Positions 7,515 through 15,200 of a DNA stretch of 37,695 bases are shown here, in pieces. The DNA lies in NCBI GenBank assembly GCA_903884535.1, contig CAISEZ010000093.1, positions 1 to 37,695 on the forward strand, read 5' to 3'. The notes under the pieces are model-generated. The model searched no databases. It was not told the origin of the DNA and worked only from the letters and a program-made list of their open reading frames with translations. This DNA comes from an uncultured Verrucomicrobia subdivision 3 bacterium (GTDB lineage: Bacteria > Verrucomicrobiota > Verrucomicrobiia > Limisphaerales > UBA11358). Each line of letters begins with the position of its first letter. The stretch's first letter is position 1. Position numbers and translations under genes: made by a program.

Positions 7515-8498
7515 ATGATGCGGATGAATTCTTATGGACGCATCGTGGATTACCTGCGCATCTCGGTCACCGACCGGTGCAATGAGCGCTGTCTTTATTG
7601 CATGCCGGAAGGCTACCACGGCTGGGAGAACAAACCGGATCACCTGACGGCGGCGGAAATCCTCCGCGTCGTGCGCGTCACGGCGGGGCTGGGCTTCCGC
7701 AAATTCCGGCTGACTGGCGGCGAACCGCTCGTGCGCCGCGACGTGCCGGAAATCGTCCGTGCGATGGCGCGCATTCCCGGCGTAGAAACCATCGCGCTCT
7801 CCACAAACGGAACCAAGTTAGCCGCGCTGGCGCAGCCGTTGCGCGCCGCCGGCCTGCGCACGGTGAACGTCAGCCTTGATGCGCTCGACCCGCACATTTA
7901 CAAAACCGTCAGCGGTGGCGATGTAAACTTGGTTATTGCCGGAATTCGCGCGGCGGTGGCAGCCGGTTTCGAAAGCGTGAAATTAAATTGCGTCCTTATG
8001 CGCGGCGTGAACAAGCCGGAAATTTGGCCGCTGGTTTTATTCGCCGCCGAGCACGGCTTGCCGCTGCGGTTCATCGAATTGATGCCGCTGACTTCCACCG
8101 ACGTGCTGACCGAGAAAAATTTTCTGCCGGTCGCCGAAGTCATGGAACTGCTCGCGCAAAAGGATGAATTGATCGCGCAGCCCGACCGCCGCCTCGGCCA
8201 CGGCCCGGCGAAATACTATTTGCTGAAAAACACCGGTGCGACTGTCGGCTTCATCGGCGCGCTGACGAACCCGCATTTTTGCGATACCTGCAACAAGATG
8301 CGCCTCACCGCCGACGGCAAAATCCGTCCCTGCCTCGGCAACCATGTGGAACTGGACCTGCGCACGACTTTGCGAAAAACTGATGACGACGACGCGTTGC
8401 GCGAGTTGCTTGTCACCGCGCTGCGGCTCAAACCGTTCGAGCATCAGTTTCGCGAGAACTACACGCCGTGCCGTCCGATGACCGCCATCGGCGGCTGA
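7515..8498 (+). CDS. moaA: GTP 3',8-cyclase MoaA
   Basis: A radical-SAM enzyme of molybdenum-cofactor synthesis that rearranges GTP to 3',8-cyclo-7,8-dihydro-GTP, which MoaC then turns into cyclic pyranopterin phosphate. The N-terminal cluster motif is CNERCLYC (C-x3-C-x2-C) and the C-terminal 4Fe-4S site is FCDTCNKMRLTADGKIRPC (C-x2-C-x13-C). The chain ends in the conserved GG needed for function in this family. It also has LTGGEPL and a SLDAL strand. Length is about 327 residues, as expected. The frame opens at a TTG at 7488, but the ATG cluster at 7515, 7518 and 7524 fits the family's N-terminus better. It is the first gene of the moa operon, divergent from the comM remnant. Confidence 0.95.
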   Translation: MMRMNSYGRIVDYLRISVTDRCNERCLYCMPEGYHGWENKPDHLTAAEILRVVRVTAGLGFRKFRLTGGEPLVRRDVPEIVRAMARIPGVETIALSTNGTKLAALAQPLRAAGLRTVNVSLDALDPHIYKTVSGGDVNLVIAGIRAAVAAGFESVKLNCVLMRGVNKPEIWPLVLFAAEHGLPLRFIELMPLTSTDVLTEKNFLPVAEVMELLAQKDELIAQPDRRLGHGPAKYYLLKNTGATVGFIGALTNPHFCDTCNKMRLTADGKIRPCLGNHVELDLRTTLRKTDDDDALRELLVTALRLKPFEHQFRENYTPCRPMTAIGG

Positions 8499-8502
8499 AC
8501 CG

Positions 8503-9264
8503 ATGAGCGGCCTTTCTGAAATTCAAACCGGCCTGCTGCTCGCCGCTGTTTTTGCCGTCGCGTTTTTTTATTCTTCTGTCGGCCACGGCGGGGCGACCGG
8601 TTATCTCGCCGCGCTTGCGCTGGTCGGTGTTGCGCCCGCTTCGGCGAAGGTAGCGGTGTTGATCGCGAATGTGCTGGTGGCGAGCGTCGCATGGTGGCGC
8701 TTTTATCGCGCCAGGTATTCGGATTGGAAAATTTTGTTTTCGTTTGCCGTCGCCTCGATCCCGTGCGCATTTCTCGGCAGTAAATTTCAAATCAGTCCGT
8801 CTCTCTACAAACTGGTGCTCGGCGCCGTGCTGACCGCCGCCGGCGTCATTTTGCTGCTGCGCGCGCGCTGGCAAACGGACGACGTGGCCGTGCGACAAGT
8901 TTTCTGGCCGGTCGCGCTGTTGGTCGGCGCGGCGCTGGGTTTTCTCGCGGGACTGACTGGCATCGGCGGCGGCGTTTTTTTAAGTCCAGTTTTATATTTT
9001 TTCCGTTGGGTGAAACCAAAAACCACCGGCGGCATTGCGGCCGGATTTATCGTGTTAAATTCTATCGCCGGCCTGGCCGGTGCTGGCTGGGAAAAAATCA
9101 CTCACGCCGGGCCACTGCTCTGGCTCACGGTGCCGGCGGTCATCGGCGCGCTGCTCGGCGCGCATTTTGGCGCGCGCCGCTGGAGCAGCGTCACCTTCAG
9201 CCGCGTGCTGGCCGGCGTGCTGGGGTTTGCCGGCGGAAAATTGTTGTGGGAAGCGGCCAAATAA
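8503..9264 (+). CDS. TSUP family (TauE/SafE) membrane transporter
   Basis: A 253-residue integral membrane protein with about eight hydrophobic segments and the paired family motifs: SSVGHGGATGYLAAL near the N-terminus and LTGIGGGVFLSPVLYF at the start of the second half. TSUP proteins move sulfite, sulfoacetate, thiosulfate or other small organosulfur anions. It starts four bases after moaA and ends five bases before moaD, so it is locked into the cofactor operon. That position suggests a substrate linked to cofactor sulfur or to a molybdoenzyme such as sulfite oxidase, but the substrate cannot be read from the sequence. Confidence 0.85.
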   Translation: MSGLSEIQTGLLLAAVFAVAFFYSSVGHGGATGYLAALALVGVAPASAKVAVLIANVLVASVAWWRFYRARYSDWKILFSFAVASIPCAFLGSKFQISPSLYKLVLGAVLTAAGVILLLRARWQTDDVAVRQVFWPVALLVGAALGFLAGLTGIGGGVFLSPVLYFFRWVKPKTTGGIAAGFIVLNSIAGLAGAGWEKITHAGPLLWLTVPAVIGALLGAHFGARRWSSVTFSRVLAGVLGFAGGKLLWEAAK

Positions 9265-9269
9265 TTTTT

Positions 9270-9509
9270 ATGCGCGTTTTGTTTTTCGCCCAGCTCAAAG
9301 ATGCGACCGGTTGCGAAGCGGTCGAACTCGCCGTCGCCGCGCCGTTGGGTTCCGAACAGCTCTGGGTCGTGCTGCTCGAAAAATTTCCCGCGCTCGCCGC
9401 GCACCGCGCCTGCGTGCGGCTGGCGCGGAATCTGGAATACGCCGGCCCGCAGACGCTTTTCAACGACGATGACGAGGCGGCCTTGATTCCACCCGTTTCC
9501 GGCGGCTGA
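9270..9509 (+). CDS. moaD: Molybdopterin synthase sulfur-carrier subunit MoaD
   Basis: A 79-residue ubiquitin-like protein beginning MRVLFFAQLKDATGCEAVEL and ending PPVSGG. The C-terminal Gly-Gly is adenylated and thiocarboxylated so that the protein can donate sulfur to cyclic pyranopterin phosphate in complex with MoaE. The ATG at 9270 is preferred over longer frames in the region because it gives the exact family N-terminus. It lies five bases after the transporter gene and eleven before the moaE-moeA fusion. No MoeB-type activating enzyme is in this window. Confidence 0.9.
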   Translation: MRVLFFAQLKDATGCEAVELAVAAPLGSEQLWVVLLEKFPALAAHRACVRLARNLEYAGPQTLFNDDDEAALIPPVSGG

Positions 9510-9520
9510 AATATCATTTC

Positions 9521-11152
9521 ATGGAAATCACCATCCAGCTCACGCCTTCGCCGATTGCGGAAAAAATCCCGCCGCTGGCCGCCGGTGCCGCCGGCGCGTG
9601 GGTGGAATTTCGCGGCGTGGTGCGCGGCGTGGAAAACGGCGAAAACATTTCCGCGCTGGAATACGAAGCCTATCCGGAAATGGCGATTCGCGAAATCCGG
9701 CGGCTGCTCGAAAACATTTCCACGCGGCAACCGTGCCTGGCGGCACGCGTGATTCATCGCACTGGCATCGTGCCGGTGGGCGCGGCGGCCATTTACACCG
9801 GCATCGCGGCTAAACATCGCGCGGAAGGTTTTGCCCTGCTTGCCGAATTCATGGATCGGCTGAAACAGGACGTGCCTATCTGGAAACGCCGGGCGCTGCC
9901 GGTGGAGAATTCAGAAGCCAGAATTCAGAAGTCAGAACCGGCCATCGGCCATCGGCCATCGGCAATGCAACTCGACGAGGCGATGGCAGCCATCAACTCG
10001 CGCTGCCAGCCGTTACCGCCGATGCGCGTTGCCCTGGAAGAATCTTTTGGCCGCGTGTTGCGCGAGACGGTTTGCGCGCCGGAAGATTTGCCGCCGTTCG
10101 ATTGCTCCACCCGCGACGGTTTCGCCATTTTGGCGGATGACGCGTCAGCAAATTTACAGGTGGTAGACACGATTCACGCCGCCGGCTGGCAGCCGCGCCA
10201 GCTTCAATCTGGCGAATCCGTGCGTGTGGCCACCGGCGCGCCGCTGCCGTGCGGCGATCTGCGCGTGGTGATGCAGGAAAATGTGGAGCGCCACGGCGAC
10301 CAGATTAAAATTCTTAAACGGGAAGCCGGGCTGAATATCCGAAGCCGGGGCGAAGACGTGAAAGCAGGCGTGCCGCTGGTCAAAACGGGTTCGCGTTTGA
10401 ATGCGGGCAAGTCGGCGCTGCTGGCGACCGTCGGCCGCGTGCAGCCGCTGGTGAGTCCGCGCCTGCGCGTCGTGCATTTCACCACCGGCGATGAAATTGT
10501 TTCGCCCCATCAAACGCCGAAGCCAGGGCAAATCCGCGACAGCAATTCCATTTTGATCCGCGGATTACTTGGAAAAACTGCGTGTGATGTGACGCAGCGG
10601 CATTTGCCGGAAAACTTTGCGCCGGCGCAGGCCGCCATTTCGGCTTTTCGCTTTTCGCTTTCCGCTTTTGATTTGGTTTTGGTTTCCGGCGGCGCGAGCG
10701 TGGGCGACAAGGATTTTACGCGGCCGCTGCTGGAATGGCTGGGCTTTGAAATTATTTTTTCGCAGGTCGATCTGCGGCCCGGCCGACCGCTGATTTTTGG
10801 CGTGAACGGAAACCGCGTGGCGTTCGGGCTGCCGGGCAATCCGCTCTCGCACTTCGCCTGCTTTCATTTCGCCGTGGCGATGGCGCTGGCAAAAATGAGC
10901 GGCGAAACCACGCCGGCATTTTTGCGCGGCAAACTCGCGGCGGAACTGGCCGACGCCCGGTGTCCGCGCGAAACGCTCTGGCCGGCGCGCTGGGAAATTT
11001 CCGGCGGCGAAATCCGGCTGCACCCGCTGCCGTGGGCCAGCTCGGGCGACGTGACGTGTCTGGCGGCGGCCAATGCGTTGTTGCGCGTGCCGGCCAATTA
11101 CGCTTCGCTGGTGGCGGGCATGGAGCTGGATTTTTTGCCGGCGGATGGTTGA
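9521..11152 (+). CDS. MoaE-MoeA fusion: molybdopterin synthase large subunit plus molybdotransferase
   Basis: Residues 1-125 are MoaE, with the HRAEGF segment and the two lysines of the active site seven residues apart (K115 and K122 in MDRLKQDVPIWKRR). Residues 149-543 are MoeA, with PPFDCSTRDGFA, TTGDEIVS, GQIRDSNS, VSGGASVGDKDF, RPGRPL and GLPGNPLS. MoaE with MoaD makes molybdopterin; MoeA inserts molybdate into adenylated molybdopterin, so the fusion joins two non-adjacent steps. The linker (about 129-148) is encoded by simple repeats (gaattcagaag-type and three copies of cggccat), which look like captured intergenic DNA. No frameshift is seen. Translation could also restart at the ATG of codon 149. 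Confidence 0.92.
   Translation: MEITIQLTPSPIAEKIPPLAAGAAGAWVEFRGVVRGVENGENISALEYEAYPEMAIREIRRLLENISTRQPCLAARVIHRTGIVPVGAAAIYTGIAAKHRAEGFALLAEFMDRLKQDVPIWKRRALPVENSEARIQKSEPAIGHRPSAMQLDEAMAAINSRCQPLPPMRVALEESFGRVLRETVCAPEDLPPFDCSTRDGFAILADDASANLQVVDTIHAAGWQPRQLQSGESVRVATGAPLPCGDLRVVMQENVERHGDQIKILKREAGLNIRSRGEDVKAGVPLVKTGSRLNAGKSALLATVGRVQPLVSPRLRVVHFTTGDEIVSPHQTPKPGQIRDSNSILIRGLLGKTACDVTQRHLPENFAPAQAAISAFRFSLSAFDLVLVSGGASVGDKDFTRPLLEWLGFEIIFSQVDLRPGRPLIFGVNGNRVAFGLPGNPLSHFACFHFAVAMALAKMSGETTPAFLRGKLAAELADARCPRETLWPARWEISGGEIRLHPLPWASSGDVTCLAAANALLRVPANYASLVAGMELDFLPADG
9907..9962. repeat. Simple repeats encoding the MoaE-MoeA linker
   Basis: Two imperfect copies of gaattcagaagccagaattc-type sequence (9907-9937) are followed by about three tandem copies of cggccat (9938-9962). 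The pattern is typical of intergenic filler and contrasts with the codon use on both sides. An 11-base piece, agaagtcagaa, occurs again in reverse in the intergenic region near 30,098-30,108. The block is in frame, with no stop, and joins the two enzyme domains. Confidence 0.7.
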
Positions 11153-11170
11153 AACCACGAAACCCACGAA

Positions 11171-11626
11171 ATGACACGAAAGAAAAAATTTTCGCACCTC
11201 GCCGCCGACGGCGCAGCGCGCATGGTGAACGTCGGAGCCAAGCCGGTTCAACACCGGCGCGCGGTGGCCGCCGGAAAATTAATTTGCCAGCCTGCCACGA
11301 TTCGCGCGCTCAAAAAAAATGCGCTGCCGAAGGGCAACGTGCTGACGGTGGCGCAAATCGCCGGCATCCAGGCGGCGAAGCGGACGAGCGACTTGATTCC
11401 GCTGTGTCATCCGCTGGCATTGAACCATGTGAAAATTAGTTTCAAAGTGCGGCGCGACGCGGTGGAAATTTTCTGCACGGCGGAGACCAGCGCGCAAACC
11501 GGGGTGGAAATGGAAGCATTGACCGGCGTGGCCATGGCCGCATTGACGCTTTACGACATGTGTAAGGCGGTGGACAAGACGATGCGGATTGAAGACATCC
11601 GCGTCGTGGAAAAAATCAAAAAATGA
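11171..11626 (+). CDS. moaC: Cyclic pyranopterin monophosphate synthase MoaC
   Basis: A 151-residue protein with the family signatures MVNVGAKP, a LIPLCHPL active-site loop and a LYDMCKAVDK helix. It acts after MoaA, converting 3',8-cyclo-GTP to cyclic pyranopterin monophosphate. The ATG at 11171 sits inside an intergenic-type repeat (ccacgaaacccacgaaatga), so the first six residues (MTRKKK) are encoded by repeat DNA; homology begins at about residue 8. It lies 18 bp after the moaE-moeA gene. Confidence 0.95.
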   Translation: MTRKKKFSHLAADGAARMVNVGAKPVQHRRAVAAGKLICQPATIRALKKNALPKGNVLTVAQIAGIQAAKRTSDLIPLCHPLALNHVKISFKVRRDAVEIFCTAETSAQTGVEMEALTGVAMAALTLYDMCKAVDKTMRIEDIRVVEKIKK

Positions 11627-11699
11627 AGCTCACGCAAGGGCGCAAGGCACGAGGAGAATGTTCTCTGGAACAATTTCTTTGCGCCTTTGCGTGAGAGCT
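11627..11699. repeat. Inverted repeat between moaC and mogA
   Basis: The left arm agctcacgcaagggcgcaag (11627-11646) pairs with the right arm at 11677-11699 (ctttgcgcctttgcgtgaga, then gct) with a few mismatches, and the loop holds a second small near-palindrome (gagaatgttctc). It is a member of the cacgcaaaggcgcaaag palindromic repeats of these genomes. Transcribed within the operon, it would form a stable stem just upstream of mogA and could affect mRNA processing or translation. Confidence 0.55.
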
Positions 11700-11706
11700 G
11701 CTTGAA

Positions 11707-12189
11707 ATGAAAATCGGACGACTCACCATCAGCGACCGCGCCAGCGCTGGGATTTACGCGGACCGCAGCGGGCCGGAGATTGAAAACGTGCTGCGCGAAT
11801 TTCTCGGCGGCGCGGCAACCTTTGAATCGGCGATGGTGCCGGATGAAGTGGATTTGATTTCTGCGGCCCTGAAAAAATTCGCGGATGAATTGAACTGCGA
11901 TCTGATTGTGACGACCGGCGGCACGGGCATTTCCGCGCGCGACGTGACGCCGGAAGCGACGAAAGCAGTTTTGGAAAAAGAACTCCCCGGCTTCGGCGAA
12001 ATCATGCGGGTGCAATCGTTCGCCAAAGTGCGGACGGCAATTTTATCGCGTGCGACGGCCGGCACGCGCGGAAATAGTTTGATTCTCAATCTGCCGGGCA
12101 AACCGTCGGCGGTGCGCGAATGTTTGGAGATTCTCGCGCCAGCCATCCGCGAAGGCGTGGCGCATCTGCGCGGAGATGACCCGCATTAA
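11707..12189 (+). CDS. mog: Molybdopterin adenylyltransferase (MogA/MoaB)
   Basis: A 160-residue protein with ISDRASAGIYADRSGP at the N-terminus, the nucleotide/pterin-binding TTGGTGISARDVTPEAT block and a LPGKPSAVRECLE C-terminal motif. It adenylates molybdopterin before MoeA inserts molybdate. Length matches single-domain MogA/MoaB proteins. It is the last gene of the moa operon and ends 11 bases before a strong hairpin. Confidence 0.92.
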   Translation: MKIGRLTISDRASAGIYADRSGPEIENVLREFLGGAATFESAMVPDEVDLISAALKKFADELNCDLIVTTGGTGISARDVTPEATKAVLEKELPGFGEIMRVQSFAKVRTAILSRATAGTRGNSLILNLPGKPSAVRECLEILAPAIREGVAHLRGDDPH

Positions 12190-12200
12190 ACTAAAAGCAA

Positions 12201-12232
12201 AACGGGAGCACGCTTTTAAACGTGCTCCCGTT
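12201..12232. terminator. Bidirectional terminator between mogA and the PATR protein gene
   Basis: A perfect 12-bp stem, AACGGGAGCACG with CGTGCTCCCGTT, encloses an 8-base loop. It lies between convergent genes. Read on the minus strand it is followed by TTTTGCTTTT, so it should end the giant PATR gene efficiently; on the plus strand it closes the moa operon with a weaker T-tract. Confidence 0.8.
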
Positions 12233-12246
12233 GAAGGACAGGTGTT

Positions 12247-15200
12247 TCACTGTAATTGTTCCGCGCGGAAGATGCGATAGGGAACCGCTGTGTTGTTTGT
12301 GTAAAGGAACGGCGTGGTTGAACCAGTCATGGGAAGGTCACGAATAAAATCCCAGTTGTTGAAATCAAACGATCCCTGGATTTCATTCGTGGTGCCGACG
12401 GTGCCGGCGACGGAGAGTTGGAACTGGTTGTTGCCCAAACTGACCGGAGTTCCGCCCACGAAGGACGGATGCGAAGCGGGTGCGGCGAGGAATCCCAGCC
12501 AGAGTTGCGCATCGGTGGCCGCACCAGAACTGCCGCCAAAGAGGAATTCGTTGGTCGGCGCGGAATTGAACGTGGCCAGCGCGCCGCCGAGGGCGATCCG
12601 ACCGCCACTGTTGGCCAGCGCGGCGGCCACGAAACTGCCGTTGAGCGGCAGGCTAGAAAACATCCCATTTTCAGAACCGTAAATGTTGCGTCCGCCATAA
12701 CCCACGCCGCTGCCAAGGTCGGCATAGACATTGGTGGCGGTGGTTTGCGTGTTGGTCAGCACGGTAATGGAGCTGGCCACATCATAAAGTTGGTAGTTTT
12801 CCGTGCCAGCCGGGCTGACCACGTTGTAGTCGTTGACCAGCAGCTCGGCGTCCACGAGCTGGCTGGAAAGCGCCGGCAGATTGAAGACAAAGAAGTCGCG
12901 ATACTGGTTCCCCGAGTAGTTGCCCGCGAGGTAGTTTGGATTGCCGGCATTGTGACTGCCCAGATTGCTGTAAAAACCGCGGTTGGTGGAATTGATCACC
13001 AGAGCTGTGCCGAAGGTCAGACGCAGTTGCACGTCATCCGCCGGGCCGCCGGGACTGTAACCAAACAAATACTGGTTGTTATTGTCTATCGCATCCAATG
13101 TGTCGAGAGAGCCGCCCAAGGCCATTTGGCTGCCGCTGGCGGCGGTGGCGTCGTTCAGGAACGTGACGTTGAGCGGGATAATGGCCTTCTGGTAGGATTC
13201 ATTGGTGCCAACACTGCGCGCAGAATAGACCGCGCCGGTGCCGAGGTCATTGTAAATGCCAACCAGCCCGGAGCCACCCGCTTCGAGCGTGGCAACGGGT
13301 GTTGTGACCTTGCGCAGCAGATAGGTTTCCTGTCCGTGCGGGCTGGAGTTGTAGTAAGAATTGACAATGAGTTCGGCGTGGATGATCGCGCCGCTGAACA
13401 CCGGCATGTTAAAGACAAACCAGTTGCGGAAGAGATTCGTGGACGCATTATCTTCTCCCACCAAATAATTATTGTTAACTGGACTGTGAAGGCCCGTGCT
13501 GTCATACCAACCCCGGTCCACGGAGTTGAGCGTGACCGTATTCCCTGGCACACCCCACAAGGTAAGCACGATGTCATTGCCCGTGCCGCCGGTATAATTG
13601 ATGCGGAAGGTATAACCGCCGGCGGTGAACAGTGAGCCGTTGGCGATTCCGTTGAACGTGCCGCTGATGGCATCTGCGCCGTCGTTATTGAGGATGGTGA
13701 ACTGCTGGCCAATGGCCACGGGCGTGGTAAACGTGGGAACGACCGTGAGTGTGGCATTGGCGAGCGCAACTGTGCCGGTCACATTCAATTGATCATAGCC
13801 GCCGACGCCGGGAGTTGGGCCGGTGAGTTCAACAGTGAAGTTGCCGGACGAACTAAAGATCAGATTGCTGCTGTTGAGAATGCCGGGACTGTTGCCGGGA
13901 GCAATCGTGCCATTAGCCGCGAGCAGGCCAACCACACCAGTGCCGCCGAGCGTGGCGCTGGAGTCCACCGTGACTGGAATCAGGGGCTGTGAGCCATTAA
14001 TGATCATTTTACCTAGCTGAACACGAGCAATGCCGGCGGTGTAAGTGCTGTTACCGCCAATGGTGAAAGTGCCGCTACCAGTCTTGCCGACCGTCCAGCC
14101 CGAGGCATAGCCGGTGCCGGTGAAGGAACCGTCAAACTCGCTGGTGCCATTATTCAACCCGACATAAATCCAGCCGCCGACACCAAAATTTACCGTGCCC
14201 TGACCGCGCAAAGTATCGAGATAGGTATTGTAAGTGGAAAAGTCGAACAAGCCGCCGCCATTGATCAGAACATCGGCGGTATTTACTGTCTGCAGGTTGC
14301 CAGCCAAACGCACCGTGCCGCTACTGTTAATTGCAAGATTGCCGGGCACGGCTGCGAGTCCCGCGGTTTTGTTTAAAACCAGCGTGCCATTACTAACGGT
14401 GGTGGTGCCGGCGAAACTATTGGCACCCGAGCCGCTCAAGGTTAAAGTGCCGGGACCGGCTTTGATGACTCCACCCGCGCCATTAATGGCTCCGGTCACA
14501 GTGAGAAACGATCCGATATAAGGATAGATCGTGCTATCACTGCCCAAGGTGACCGCTCCTTCCCACGAACAGCTGCCACTACAGGACAGGGCGCCCCAAG
14601 CATATCCTGCGCCGTTCAAAACCAGCGGCTTTAGCCCAAAGTCGAGTCCGGTTCCGTCCAAGAAAAGCGAACCGCCGCTGTTGACAGTGGCTGGCACATT
14701 CGTGTTGCCCAAGGCGGTCGAAGTCTGCGCCCACAAGTTGCCGCCATTGATGGTGACGGGGCCGGTAAAAGAATTATTGCCAGAAAGGGTGACTTCACCC
14801 GCGCCAGCCTTGATCAAGCCATTGGTGGAGCCGCCACTGCCAACGTTGGCGCTGAATATCAGGTCGGGCGAGAAATAGTGGCCGAAGTTGGTGATGGTGT
14901 GAATGCCGTTGTAAAGGCTGGCATTGCCGCTAATGACGGACTGCGCCACCGTGCTGGGATTCACAAGAATGTCGCCATTGAGATAAAGCACGCCACTGCC
15001 GGCAGTAATTTGTGAACCTTTCATCGTAATCGCACCAACCCATTCATTATTTCCCGCCAAGTCCAAAAGACTCGATTCCGCCAAATTGACGGTCTTGCTG
15101 GGGCTGTCTATTTGAAAACTGTTCAGCAGGCGCACCGTCTGGCCGCCATTGATCACCAGCGGCCCGGGAATAGCCGCAATGGCATAACCTTTGCCTAGTT

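Noticed and set aside
12418..13635. A 405-codon plus-strand frame opposite the PATR protein
   Set aside because: It is antisense to a repeat-rich gene with a signal peptide and an ideal ribosome site; the frame itself shows no domain.
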